This document shows, piece after piece, positions 19,243 through 27,719 of a stretch of 64,000 bases of DNA (its first letter is position 1; the number at the start of each line of letters is the position of its first letter). A program made the translations under genes and the position numbers. The DNA comes from Gordonia heveisoli (lineage in GTDB: Bacteria; Actinomycetota; Actinomycetes; Mycobacteriales; Mycobacteriaceae), in contig NZ_JASXSH010000011.1 in the NCBI RefSeq assembly GCF_030315745.1, positions 62,001-126,000 on the forward strand, in the 5' to 3' direction. The notes beneath the pieces are model-generated. The model was not told where the DNA came from. It saw nothing but the letters and a program-made list of their open reading frames with translations, and made no database searches.

Positions 19243-20825
19243 GGCGTCCTCTCGTCGATGGCGCTCGATGCCGCGATCGGATGATCGGGACCGAGGAGTC
19301 GTTGGGCCGCGAGATGGCCGGAGACCAGGACCGGCGGGATGCCGACGCCGGGCAACGTCGAGCTGCCGGCGAGGAGCAGATTCGGCAGCCCGGGCCACTG
19401 GTTGGGGGTGCGCAGTGGACCGGTCTGGCGCAGCAGATGAGCTGCGCCGAACGGGGTGCCGTCGGGCAGGCCCGCGTCGGCCCAGGTCCCGGGGTGATCG
19501 ACCTTGGCGACGGTCATCGACGAGATGCCCTGATAGCCACGATGTTCGAGGGCGCGCAGACATTCGCTGACGTAGGCGGGTGTCAGGGCGTCCCAGTCCA
19601 GCTCGGCGACCGCGAGGTTCGGGCACGGTGCGAGTACCGACACCGCTTCGCGGGTGCCGCTGGTGAAACCGTCCGGATCGGTCACCGCGGGACGGGTGAT
19701 GAGAAAGGACGGATCGCGCATCGGCCGGCCCGGCGCGCGGGTGAGGTCGGCGAAGGTCTGTGCCCAGGCGTCGCCGAAGTCGACGGTGTGGTGGGCGCGC
19801 GGCCACTCGGCGCTGATCTGTGTGTCGACCGTTCCGTGTATCACCAGGGCCGACGGTGAATGCCGGATGTTGCGCCAGCGCGGACCCCGGGGTCGTTGGG
19901 TGGCGAGCAGGCCGGTCAGCCCGGCGATCGGCACGGTGGCGACGACGGCGTCGGCGGTCAGGAATTCCTCGCCGCCCGCGGCATCCCGGACCGTCACGCC
20001 GTCCACGCGCCGACCGTCGGTTCGGATCGCGGTGACCGTGGTGGACAGGCGTAGCTCGCCGCCGGCGCCGGTCAGGCCGTCGGCCAGGACCCGGCCGATG
20101 CGGCCCATTCCACCGCGCGGATGCCAGGCGCCGCGGCCGATGTCCATGTGGGCGATGACCCCGTAGATGGCTCCCGCTCGCTGTGGTGCCACACCGGCGT
20201 ACAGGGACTGGAAGGTGAAGACCCGTTGCAGTCGCGGATCGGTGACGAAACGCCCGATGGCCGGGGTGAGCCTGCGCAAGGCGCCCATGCCGACGAGCCG
20301 GGCGGCGGCGCCTGCCAGCTGAGGGTCGATCAGATCGCTTGTCCGACTGAGGTTGTGGTCGATGAAACCGTCGAACTCGGCATCGTAGAGGTCGGCCAGC
20401 CAGTCGCCGAGCGCGTCCACGCCTGCGGCCTCGTCATCGCCGAAGACGGTGGCCACCGCGGCCCGCAGTTCGGTGCGATCGCGGGGGACCGGGAGTTGGG
20501 TGCCGTCGGCGAAGCGGGTGAGATAGGTCGGTGCCACGTCGATCAGATCCAGTTGGGCACGCGTGGCGGCAGCGTCGAGCCCGACCGCGGCCAGCGGTGC
20601 CGTGATCAGTTCGGGCATCGTGAGCACGGTTGCGCCGGTGTCGAATCGAAGGCCGTCGATGGTTTCGGTGCGGACCAGGCCACCCGGTACGCCGGCCCGT
20701 TCGACGACGGTCACGGCGCAGCCGGCGCCGCGCAGCCACAGTGCGGCTGACAATCCGGCCAGGCCGGCGCCGACGACCACCACATGGGAGCCGTGCACCG
20801 GACGATCGAGCGGTGCGGCTCTCAT
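19239..20825 (-). CDS. crtI: Phytoene desaturase CrtI
   Basis: This 528-residue FAD enzyme introduces double bases bonds into phytoene, giving lycopene or a shorter desaturated product. The N-terminal dinucleotide fold VVVVGAGLAGLSAALWLRGAG and the C-terminal FAD signature near LLLAGSSTLPGVGIPPVLVSG mark the CrtI family. The ATG at 20825 shares one base with the idsA stop, and the stop overlaps mptA. No lycopene cyclase is in the window, so the final pigment cannot be predicted. Confidence 0.88.
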   Translation of the reverse strand: MRAAPLDRPVHGSHVVVVGAGLAGLSAALWLRGAGCAVTVVERAGVPGGLVRTETIDGLRFDTGATVLTMPELITAPLAAVGLDAAATRAQLDLIDVAPTYLTRFADGTQLPVPRDRTELRAAVATVFGDDEAAGVDALGDWLADLYDAEFDGFIDHNLSRTSDLIDPQLAGAAARLVGMGALRRLTPAIGRFVTDPRLQRVFTFQSLYAGVAPQRAGAIYGVIAHMDIGRGAWHPRGGMGRIGRVLADGLTGAGGELRLSTTVTAIRTDGRRVDGVTVRDAAGGEEFLTADAVVATVPIAGLTGLLATQRPRGPRWRNIRHSPSALVIHGTVDTQISAEWPRAHHTVDFGDAWAQTFADLTRAPGRPMRDPSFLITRPAVTDPDGFTSGTREAVSVLAPCPNLAVAELDWDALTPAYVSECLRALEHRGYQGISSMTVAKVDHPGTWADAGLPDGTPFGAAHLLRQTGPLRTPNQWPGLPNLLLAGSSTLPGVGIPPVLVSGHLAAQRLLGPDHPIAASSAIDERTP

Positions 20826-21958
20826 CAGGCCTCGCGATGGGCGGTGCGATGGGCGACCGCGGTCAGTTCGGTCCGGATCGCCGGATCGATCGCGGACGAC
20901 GACAGGGTGGCGAGTGCGGAGTCGAGCAGTGTCGAGATCTGGCCCTCGATCTCGGCGACGGCGCCGACCTCGACGAGAATATTTCGCGCAGAAGCCAATT
21001 CATCTTCGGACAGCGGATGGCCGATCGACGCGCGCAGGGCGCAGGCCAGTGCGGGATCGTGCTGCCGGGCACGGTCGAGTCCGATCGCCAGCAGGGTGGT
21101 GCGCTTGCCGTCGATCAGGTCGTCTCCGGAGGGTTTCCCGGTGCGCGCCGGGTCGCCGAACACCCCGAGTAGGTCGTCACGCAACTGGAAGGCGATACCC
21201 AGATCGTGTCCGACCGCACGCAGCTCGTCGATGACCGATGGGTCGGCACCGGCCAGCCGTGCGCCGAGTTCGAGGGGGCGCGCCACGGTGTAGGCGGCCG
21301 TCTTGTACCGCATCACCCGGTAGGCGGCGTCGGCCGATTCGTCGCCACTGGCCTCGTTGACGATGTCGAGGTACTGACCGGCCAGCACCTCGGTGCGCAT
21401 CGCCGCCCAGGTGTCGCCGACACCCGCGGGGAGGGCGGCTCCCGGACGGGGATCGTCGTCGGGCCCGGACGGGGTGTGGCCGTGGATGAGGTCGTCGGCC
21501 CAGGACAGCGCGAGGTCGCCGGCGAGGATGGCGGCCGACACCCCGAAATGTCCGGCGTCCCCGGCCCACGACGCGTCCGCATGGCGGGCTTCGAAGGTGC
21601 GGTGCACGGTCGGGCGTCCACGGCGGGTGTCGGAGCGGTCGATGATGTCGTCGTGGATGAGGGCACAGGCCTGTACCAGTTCGAGGGCTGCGCCGACGCG
21701 CAGCGCCACGTCGGCCCCGGTCGTGGGGTCGGTGTGGTCGGGCTGTCCGCAGCGCCAGCCGGCGTAGGCGAAGACCGGACGGATGCGTTTGCCGCCCTGC
21801 AGCACGAAGTCGCGCACGGTCTCGGCCGCGACCCCGACGACGGGGGAGATCTCGGCGGCCACCGCCACCGCGCTGTCGAAGAACGTGCCCAGCACGGCCT
21901 CGACGGCCGCGGGCACCTCGTCCAGGGACGCCGGGGGTGTTGGGCTCGGGGTGCTCAC
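20825..21958 (-). CDS. idsA: Geranylgeranyl diphosphate synthase (IdsA/CrtE)
   Basis: This 377-residue trans-prenyltransferase has the first Asp-rich motif DDIID at 103-107 within IHDDIIDRSDTRRG. The second is RDDLLGVFGD, with Gly at the usual last Asp position but matching the Rv2173/IdsA2 form. It should supply C20 diphosphate to CrtB and possibly other prenyl pathways. GTG 21958 follows TAGCCT (21970-21965) by 6 bases, so it is probably leaderless. It is the first gene of the carotenoid-mptA operon and is divergent from metF. Confidence 0.9.
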   Translation of the reverse strand: MSTPSPTPPASLDEVPAAVEAVLGTFFDSAVAVAAEISPVVGVAAETVRDFVLQGGKRIRPVFAYAGWRCGQPDHTDPTTGADVALRVGAALELVQACALIHDDIIDRSDTRRGRPTVHRTFEARHADASWAGDAGHFGVSAAILAGDLALSWADDLIHGHTPSGPDDDPRPGAALPAGVGDTWAAMRTEVLAGQYLDIVNEASGDESADAAYRVMRYKTAAYTVARPLELGARLAGADPSVIDELRAVGHDLGIAFQLRDDLLGVFGDPARTGKPSGDDLIDGKRTTLLAIGLDRARQHDPALACALRASIGHPLSEDELASARNILVEVGAVAEIEGQISTLLDSALATLSSSAIDPAIRTELTAVAHRTAHREA

Positions 21959-21964
21959 CCTGTC

Positions 21965-22010
21965 AGGCTATGCGACCGGCCAGGGTGCACCGCAGGTGAG
22001 TCCGTATGAT
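21965..22010. promoter_or_regulatory. Divergent leaderless promoters of idsA and metF
   Basis: TAGCCT (minus strand, 21970-21965) is 6 bases from the idsA GTG. TATGAT (plus strand, 22005-22010) is 6 bases from the metF GTG at 22017. The two starts are 58 bases apart. Confidence 0.65.
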
Positions 22011-22016
22011 GGTCGA

Positions 22017-23012
22017 GTGACTCCAACTCTGCCCAACCGAGCAGGTCAGCCCGGCTCCGATCGCGCGCCGTCGATCGTCGAGCGGCTGGCGGCCCCGCAC
22101 CGTGGACCGGTGCCCTTCTCCGTCGAGTTCTTCCCGCCGCGCGACGCCGATTCCGAGGCGCGGTTGTGGCGTGCGGTCCGCACCTTCGAGCGGCTCGGGC
22201 CGGCTTTCGTGTCGATGACCTATGGTGCGGGCGGCTCCACGCGCGACCGTACGGTGCGGATCACCGGCGAGCTGGCCGCCCAGACGACGCTGCTGCCGGT
22301 CGCCCACCTGACCGCGGTCAACCACAGCATCGCCGAACTCCGCGCACTCGTCGGTGCCTACGCCGACCAGGGCATCACCAACATCCTCGCGCTGCGCGGT
22401 GACCCACCCGGCGATCCGCTCGGCGAATGGGTGGCCCATCCGGCGGGCGTCGAATATGCCGCCGAGCTGGTGAGTCTGATCGACAGTCTCGGCGATTTCC
22501 ACGTCGGTGTGGCCTCCTTCCCGGAAGGCCATCACCGATCACCGGACCTCGATCACGACACGGCCAATCTGGTGCGCAAACTGCGCGCCGGTGCCCAATA
22601 TTCGATCACCCAGATGTTCTTCGACGTCGACCACTATCTGCGGCTGCGCGACCGGGTGTCGGCGACCGACGCCGAGCAGGCCCGCAAGCCGATCATTCCC
22701 GGTCTGATGCCGATCACGTCGCTGGCCAGCGTGCGCCGGATGGTCGAGCTGTCGGGCTCGGTCCTGCCGCCTGCGGTCGAGGCGCGGCTGGCCGCGGCCG
22801 CGGGCGACGGTCCCGAGGAGGACCGTGCGGCAGTGCGTGCGGTCGGTATCGACCTGGCCACCGAGATGGCGGAACGATTGATCGCCGAGGGAGCACCCTG
22901 CCTGCACTTCTGCAGCCTGAACTTCGCCAAGGCGACCTCTGAGGTGCTCGAACGTCTCGGCGTGGACGTCGGCGACGCGCTCAGCGCGCCCGCGCTGGCC
23001 GGCGGTTCCTGA
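22017..23012 (+). CDS. metF: Methylenetetrahydrofolate reductase family protein (MetF)
   Basis: This 331-residue TIM-barrel enzyme is expected to reduce 5,10-methylene-tetrahydrofolate to the 5-methyl form for methionine synthesis. Motifs include FSVEFFPPRD, FVSMTYGAGGSTRDRT, NILALRGDPP, QYSITQMFFD and HFCSLNF, in family order. It matches Rv2172c. GTG 22017 lies 6 bases after TATGAT, so the gene is probably leaderless. It is convergent with lppM 3 bases downstream. The flavin or F420 preference cannot be read from sequence. Confidence 0.92.
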   Translation: MTPTLPNRAGQPGSDRAPSIVERLAAPHRGPVPFSVEFFPPRDADSEARLWRAVRTFERLGPAFVSMTYGAGGSTRDRTVRITGELAAQTTLLPVAHLTAVNHSIAELRALVGAYADQGITNILALRGDPPGDPLGEWVAHPAGVEYAAELVSLIDSLGDFHVGVASFPEGHHRSPDLDHDTANLVRKLRAGAQYSITQMFFDVDHYLRLRDRVSATDAEQARKPIIPGLMPITSLASVRRMVELSGSVLPPAVEARLAAAAGDGPEEDRAAVRAVGIDLATEMAERLIAEGAPCLHFCSLNFAKATSEVLERLGVDVGDALSAPALAGGS

Positions 23013-23015
23013 CCG

Positions 23016-23939
23016 TCACGGGGTGCGGGACCCGGGCGCGCTACCCTTGGCAGCGCCCGACGTCGTCCCGGTGGTGCTCGGCGTGCCCTTCGTCGCCGAA
23101 CCGGTCGGCGTGCCCGCCGTCGTCGGGCGTCCCGGTCGCGGAGCCCGGTCCCGGTTGCGGTAGGCGATCCACACGATGATCCCCACCACCACCAGGCACA
23201 GCAGCGCGACGAACCACGACCAGCTGGAGACGGCGGCGGTCGCCGGGTCGGCATAGGTCGCGTCGGCGGTGAAGTCGGCCGGTTTACCCGACTCGGGACT
23301 CCAGGTCACCGACGAATCGCCGCTCTGCTGGCCGTTGGTCGCGGTCACCGGGCCGTCGAAGGTGATCGTCATCTGCACCTGATCGCGGCCGGCGACGAGT
23401 TCGGTCAGATCGGCGCTGCCCCGGAACCGGACCACCTCGTCACTGCGGTTGGCGGTCAGGTCGATGGTGACCGTGGTGTCGTCGAAAGCATCGGCGACGA
23501 TGTCCCCGAGCTGACTGAGCTGACCGGAGGTGAGGTCGGCGAAGCTGACCCGCGTGCCGACTCGGGTGATCCGATCGTCGGCGCCCGGTGAGTCGGAGTC
23601 CTCGGTCGGGGTCGCCGGGGTCGAATCGGGGGTACTCGGCGACGACGGCACCACTTCGGTGCTGTTGTCGGCGTCGGCGCGGAAGTCCGTGAGCGACACC
23701 TGCGACATCATCGACTCGGGAAGGTCGATACGCGGCTGACCATTGGGATTGTCCGGGGTCGTCGTGACCACGATGGTGCCCGAGTAGCGGTCGCCGACCG
23801 AGGTCGAACGTTCCAGGCAGCCGGTGAGCAGCGGTGACACCATCACCAGGAGCAGCGCCGACAGCATCGGCAGCAGACGGGCCATCGCAGGGTGTGTGGT
23901 TCGCACGGTGCTCATCGTGCCAGACATCACGGCGGTCAT
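23016..23939 (-). CDS. lppM: LppM-family lipoprotein
   Basis: This 307-residue protein has a lipobox LTGC near residue 40, a beta-rich outer domain with a Ser/Thr/Pro/Asp-rich insert, and one C-terminal membrane span (WFVALLCLVVVGIIVWIAY) followed by a basic, Thr/Gly-rich tail. It fits LppM (Rv2171), a lipoprotein affecting macrophage handling of mycobacteria. ATG 23939 overlaps the oxidoreductase stop as ATGA; the lower Met codons at 23927, 23915 and 23885 are possible alternatives. Confidence 0.82.
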   Translation of the reverse strand: MTAVMSGTMSTVRTTHPAMARLLPMLSALLLVMVSPLLTGCLERSTSVGDRYSGTIVVTTTPDNPNGQPRIDLPESMMSQVSLTDFRADADNSTEVVPSSPSTPDSTPATPTEDSDSPGADDRITRVGTRVSFADLTSGQLSQLGDIVADAFDDTTVTIDLTANRSDEVVRFRGSADLTELVAGRDQVQMTITFDGPVTATNGQQSGDSSVTWSPESGKPADFTADATYADPATAAVSSWSWFVALLCLVVVGIIVWIAYRNRDRAPRPGRPTTAGTPTGSATKGTPSTTGTTSGAAKGSAPGSRTP

Positions 23940-25612
23940 CGCAGACCGCGGCCCCCGCGCGTGCGGAACCGGCGCAGATGCCCGCCGCCGCCCAGGACCG
24001 CGTGCGCGGCGATCCGGCCACTGGCACCGGTGACGCCACCGCCGGGATGGGTGGACGCCCCGGCCAGCAGTACGCCGTCGGCGCCGGGCACCCGGTGGGT
24101 GGCGAGGTCGGGATGCGGTCGCCACATGAACATCTGGTCGATGGACATCTCGACGTGCATGATGTTGCCGCCGATCAGCCCGAGCTCGGATTCCAGATCC
24201 GCCGGCGTCTGGATGTGGCGGTGCACGATGGAGTCACCGAATCCCGGTGCGAACCGGTCGATCTCCGCGCAGACGGCGTCGGCGGCGCGTTCGGCGACGG
24301 TACTCCAGTCCTGCCCGCCGGCGAGGTGCCGGGGATGCCACTGCGCCCACGCGTTGATCACATGCCGATCCGGCGGCGCCAGGGTGTCGTCGATGGCCGA
24401 GAAGCTCATCGCGACACAGGCGGGTCGGGGCGGCAGTTCGCCGACCGCGGCCGCGGCCTGCGCGCGGACCAGCTGCGCTCGATCGGTCACCAGCAGTCCG
24501 AGTCCGGAGTGGACGCCGTGTGCGGGCAGCCCGGCGGGCAGGTCCCGGTAGTCGGGGAGGCCGGTGGTGCCCAGCCGGACCGCCATCCCGATGCCGGTGC
24601 CGACCACCACCTCGGCGCGCCACCGGGCGATGGTCGCGGCGTCGAATCCGCCCGCGGCCAGCAGATCGAGCGTGACCAAGATGTGAGCCGCGCTGATCAC
24701 CGTTGTCGCGCAGGCTGATTCGCCGTCACCGTCGCTGTCGCCGTCGCCGTTGCTGTCGCCGCCGAAGCCGACCCGCCAGTGGTCGCCGCATCGGGAGATC
24801 GTGTGCGCGGCGCTGCGGCAGCGCACCTCACCGCCGTCGGCGGCCAGGCGGTGGATCAGGGCCTCGGTGAGCGCCCCGCTGCCGCCGACCGCGCGGCCGG
24901 GTGGGATGTCGTGCATGAGTGCGGCGAAACCGATCATCGGCGCGGTGCCCGGCGCACTCATCGGCGGCCCGGACTGGGCGCCGAACCACGCCAGACCGGC
25001 CTTGAGGTGTTCGGCATCGAACCAGCGGTCGAGCAGGGCGTCGCCGGATGCCATCAGTTCCTGGGTCAACGACAGCAGCTGACCGCTGCGACGGCCGAGC
25101 GGGCCGCGGCGCGCGGTGGTGGCGGTGTCGCCCAGGCCGAGGAAGGCCGAACCGAACCGGGCCGGGGTCGCCGGTCGATAGAAGGACGACATCACCGCGC
25201 GTGCACGCGGTGCCCAGGTGCCGACGAATCGCCGGTAGGCGTCGGCGTCGCGGCGACCACAGGATCGTTCGATGGATGCGCAGGTCGCGTCGAGGTCGGT
25301 GCGGAAGACGATGGCCGGTGCGGAGTCGGTGGCCGGGACGAACGCCCATGGGTCGCAGTCGAGATATCGCAGTCCGTGAGCGGACAGCTCGAGTTCGTCG
25401 GGGATCGGGGAGTGGCGGATCATCAGGTGCGCCGACGATCCGCGGTCCACCCGGTATCCGGGGAAGCGTTCGACGGTGGAGACGGCGCCGCCGGGGATGT
25501 CGTCGCGTTCGACGACGAGTACGTCGCGTCCGGCCTGCGCGAGGTAGGCCGCGGCGACGAGGCCGTTGTGGCCTGCGCCGACGATGATCGCGTCCCGCCT
25601 CGGGTGGGTCAT
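23936..25612 (-). CDS. FAD-dependent oxidoreductase, phytoene desaturase-like family
   Basis: This 558-residue flavoprotein has the N-terminal AIIVGAGHNGLVAAAYLAQAG dinucleotide fold, EDDIPGG-like and GYRVDRGSSAH blocks, and a C-terminal LLAGASTHPGGGVTGASG motif. These place it with the COG1233 (CrtI/PYROXD2-like) family. The substrate is unknown. It is more distant from classical CrtI than the crtI gene here. A short Gly/Asp/Ser/Asn insert is encoded by an imperfect six-base repeat (about 24722-24762). ATG 25612 overlaps the GNAT stop; its stop overlaps lppM. A much longer reading frame through it is an artefact. Confidence 0.83.
   Translation of the reverse strand: MTHPRRDAIIVGAGHNGLVAAAYLAQAGRDVLVVERDDIPGGAVSTVERFPGYRVDRGSSAHLMIRHSPIPDELELSAHGLRYLDCDPWAFVPATDSAPAIVFRTDLDATCASIERSCGRRDADAYRRFVGTWAPRARAVMSSFYRPATPARFGSAFLGLGDTATTARRGPLGRRSGQLLSLTQELMASGDALLDRWFDAEHLKAGLAWFGAQSGPPMSAPGTAPMIGFAALMHDIPPGRAVGGSGALTEALIHRLAADGGEVRCRSAAHTISRCGDHWRVGFGGDSNGDGDSDGDGESACATTVISAAHILVTLDLLAAGGFDAATIARWRAEVVVGTGIGMAVRLGTTGLPDYRDLPAGLPAHGVHSGLGLLVTDRAQLVRAQAAAAVGELPPRPACVAMSFSAIDDTLAPPDRHVINAWAQWHPRHLAGGQDWSTVAERAADAVCAEIDRFAPGFGDSIVHRHIQTPADLESELGLIGGNIMHVEMSIDQMFMWRPHPDLATHRVPGADGVLLAGASTHPGGGVTGASGRIAAHAVLGGGGHLRRFRTRGGRGLR
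24722..24762 (-). repeat. Imperfect GTCGCC-type repeat inside the oxidoreductase gene
   Basis: Repeated CCGTCG/CTGTCG units encode the Asp/Gly/Ser/Asn-rich insert DSNGDGDSDGDGE. The unit phase keeps the frame, so copy number may vary without breaking the gene. Confidence 0.6.
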
Positions 25613-26289
25613 CGGGGCGATGTCCCGGAGGCGGCGCCGGTGGGGGCCTCCCCGGCCAGCGGGAGCCGCCGTCCCAGGAAGGCGAACGGTCGGGGATCTC
25701 CGGTGAAGGTGAAGTTGCGGAGCACGTCGCCGAAGCCCATCCGGCGATAGAGAGCCCAGGCGCGGTTGCCCTCGTCGGGGATCTCCGGCGTGGAGAGCAG
25801 CACCTGTTGTTCGGTGCGGCCGGCGAGCAGGCGGTTGAGCAGCAACTGGCCGACGCCCCGTCCCTGCGCGCTCGGATGCACATGCAGTTCGGTGAGTTCG
25901 AAATAGTTCCGGGTGACCGCGTCGATGTAATCGGCGGGGCGTCCGGTGTGGCGCAGCCCGAGCCGCAGCTGCTGATTCCACCACTGATCTCCGGCTCCGG
26001 TGTAGCCGTAGGCGATGCCGATCAGCACCTCGTTGTCGGCGCGGGTGATCGGGGGGCCGAGCCTGCGGCGCGCGGCGGGGGAGTTCCACGCATCCTGCGG
26101 CGGGATCTCGGCGACCGCACCTACCGCCCGCCAGCCGGGTCGGGCGATGTGTTCGCGCCACAGCGACGCGCGGTGCACCTCGGTGCCCTGGGGGTAGTTC
26201 ATCGCCGTCACATAGATGTCCAGCGCGGGTTCCAGCCACACGTGGGCATCTTGCCCGGTGAGGTTGACCAGCCGGATCGTCACGCTCAC
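25609..26289 (-). CDS. GNAT-family N-acetyltransferase
   Basis: This 226-residue acetyl-CoA-dependent transferase is the counterpart of Rv2170. The acetyl-CoA binding motif ELHVHPSAQGRGVGQLLL (about 145-162) with its Q/RxxGxG/A pattern is intact, followed by LYRRMGF. Rv2170 has been linked to lysine acetylation of a metabolic enzyme; the substrate here is not shown. GTG 26289 starts MSVTIRLVNLT. It is first of the GNAT-oxidoreductase-lppM unit, divergent from the SOS-box promoter region. Confidence 0.85.
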   Translation of the reverse strand: MSVTIRLVNLTGQDAHVWLEPALDIYVTAMNYPQGTEVHRASLWREHIARPGWRAVGAVAEIPPQDAWNSPAARRRLGPPITRADNEVLIGIAYGYTGAGDQWWNQQLRLGLRHTGRPADYIDAVTRNYFELTELHVHPSAQGRGVGQLLLNRLLAGRTEQQVLLSTPEIPDEGNRAWALYRRMGFGDVLRNFTFTGDPRPFAFLGRRLPLAGEAPTGAASGTSPR

Positions 26290-26632
26290 GTCCTCTCTGT
26301 CGGCAGGTGGAACGGATCACCGTGATCGGGACCATCACATACGCCTTGAAGGTCGGCGCTGCGCTAGCTATATTGAACGTGTCGAACGGGTGTTCGATGA
26401 ATGTGCCTCCGCAAGCTGTTCGCCATTCACCCGACGACGCGGCGGTCCGGCGGTGAGCGAGGGAAGCGCGCGCCGCCGGATCGGCCGGCAACGGTCGTCG
26501 CCCCAAGTGGTCGAGGCAGCCGATTATCGAGGCCGTCGGGGATTGTCGGACCGTTGCGGTACAACTCGCATGACGAAGGCCGGGCGGGCTCACCTGCGAA
26601 GACGTCCCGGCGGCTATGGGAGGAGCGCTGAT
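26290..26632. other. Intergenic region with promoter and long leader, no clear gene
   Basis: This 343-base divergent gap holds the LexA-boxed promoter at 26346-26397, then about 235 bases of leader before the HEPN gene. Two small reading frames (26397-26456, 19 codons; 26401-26631, 76 codons, Arg-rich) start right after the box. Neither has a ribosome site or a recognisable protein, so I do not call them as genes. Confidence 0.6.
26346..26397 (+). promoter_or_regulatory. LexA-controlled promoter (SOS box)
   Basis: TTGAAG (26346-26351) and TATATT (26369-26374) are separated by exactly 17 bases, a good housekeeping promoter. At 26382-26397 lies TCGAAC-GGGT-GTTCGA, a perfect match to the mycobacterial LexA site TCGAAC-N4-GTTCGA. 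It covers the predicted transcription start, an ideal place for repression. The next confident gene downstream is the HEPN gene at 26633. Confidence 0.85.
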
Positions 26633-27103
26633 ATGGGCAGTCATTCGGGAAGTCGCCGTGTCGGGCGCGCGACCGCTGATCCGATGATGATCGGCCGGGC
26701 GCGAGATCTGCTCGATCGTGCGTATCTGATCTTCGACAATGCCGACGCCGTGCCTGACGACGCGGAGCGGTTCCGTCAGTACTATCTGGCCGCGCTGCGC
26801 GGTGCCGGGGCGGCGCTGGCTGTTCATGAAGCCCCGACGCGGGCCCGGCGCGGCTCCACCAACGCGTGGACGCGCATTGCGATGGTTGTGCCGGCGCTGG
26901 CCGACGACGCCGACCGCTTCGCCGCGTTGTCCGCCATGCGGATGCGGATCGAGTCGGGGATTGTGCGCACGGTCGAGCCGGCCCGGGCGGACGCCCTGCG
27001 TGTCGCAGTTGCCGGATTTCTGCATCGCACCGAGGAATTGGTCATCGCTTACGAGCAGGGCAGGCTGTCCGGGATGGCCGATCCGATGGGCTACACGGCG
27101 TGA
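26633..27103 (+). CDS. HEPN-domain protein (SAV_6107 family)
   Basis: This 156-residue, mostly helical protein has a pattern (ARDLLDRAYLIFDNADAV, ERFRQYYLAALRGAGAALAVHE, an Arg-rich turn, then a helix ending FLHRTEELVIAYEQG) that fits the small actinobacterial SAV_6107-type HEPN family. HEPN proteins are often RNases or nucleotide-handling proteins; the function of this family is unknown, and the canonical RX4-6H motif is not obvious. ATG 26633 has GGGAGGAG at 26618-26625. Expression probably depends on the LexA-boxed promoter upstream. DUF3040 follows. Confidence 0.82.
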   Translation: MGSHSGSRRVGRATADPMMIGRARDLLDRAYLIFDNADAVPDDAERFRQYYLAALRGAGAALAVHEAPTRARRGSTNAWTRIAMVVPALADDADRFAALSAMRMRIESGIVRTVEPARADALRVAVAGFLHRTEELVIAYEQGRLSGMADPMGYTA

Positions 27104-27254
27104 CATCTGTCGCGGCATGATGAAGAACGGCAGGTAATGGTGGTCGCCGATGGCTTCACCTCGTATCATGGAACCAGGTAGCGCGCAGTTGTTGGCGCAT
27201 GAGCGGGTCGAGGTCGTTGTCGACGTCGATGGGACTGTTGGAGAAGGAGGGTCG

Positions 27255-27656
27255 GTGCCACTTTCGGAGCACGAGCAGCGCATGCTCGAACAGATCGAAA
27301 ATGCTCTGTACGCGGAAGACCCGAAGTTCGCGTCGAGTGTCAAGAGACGACGTCTCGGACATTCCAGTGGACGTCGGCGTCTGCAGGCTGTCGCGGTCTT
27401 CGTCGTCGGGCTCGTCTTGCTGGTCGGTGGTCTCATCATCGACGTCACCATCGGTGGCTTCCCGATCGTCAGCTTGATCGGTTTCATCATCATGTTCGGC
27501 GCCGGACTCCTCGCCCTCTGGGGTGGTGGATCCTCGGCGTCCGGACCGACCGGCGACCGCACTCGACGGGGCGGATCGAAGGCGTCGGGCGGGCCGAAGC
27601 GCAAGCTGTCCGAGCGAATGGAAGAGCGTTTCAACCGCCGTTTCGAACAGGAGTGA
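27255..27656 (+). CDS. DUF3040 membrane protein
   Basis: This 133-residue protein begins with the family hallmark PLSEHEQRMLEQIENALYAEDPKFA, then has two membrane spans (about residues 47-68 and 72-92) and a basic, Gly/Ser-rich cytoplasmic tail. It matches Rv2169c. The function is unknown, but the family sits next to mraZ across actinobacteria. GTG 27255 has AAGGAGG at 27244-27250. TATCAT at 27164-27169 is a candidate -10. It ends in a strong terminator, so it is not cotranscribed with mraZ. Confidence 0.88.
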   Translation: MPLSEHEQRMLEQIENALYAEDPKFASSVKRRRLGHSSGRRRLQAVAVFVVGLVLLVGGLIIDVTIGGFPIVSLIGFIIMFGAGLLALWGGGSSASGPTGDRTRRGGSKASGGPKRKLSERMEERFNRRFEQE

Positions 27657-27681
27657 CCACACTCCACCCCAGGCTGTAATC

Positions 27682-27719
27682 GGAGCCGCGCATCTGAGGA
27701 TGCGCGGCTCCCTTGTTTT
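27682..27719 (+). terminator. Rho-independent terminator after the DUF3040 gene
   Basis: A perfect 13-base-pair GC-rich stem (27682-27694 with 27699-27711) with the loop TGAG is followed by CTTGTTTT, a clear intrinsic terminator. Confidence 0.9.

Noticed and set aside
26397-26456. A 19-codon frame starting at the edge of the SOS box
   Set aside because: It is too short, with no ribosome site; a start overlapping the LexA site could be chance.
26401-26631. A 76-codon frame between the SOS box and the HEPN gene
   Set aside because: It has no ribosome site, is Arg/Pro-rich and matches no family I recognise. Ending just before the HEPN start makes a leader peptide conceivable, but the evidence is too thin.
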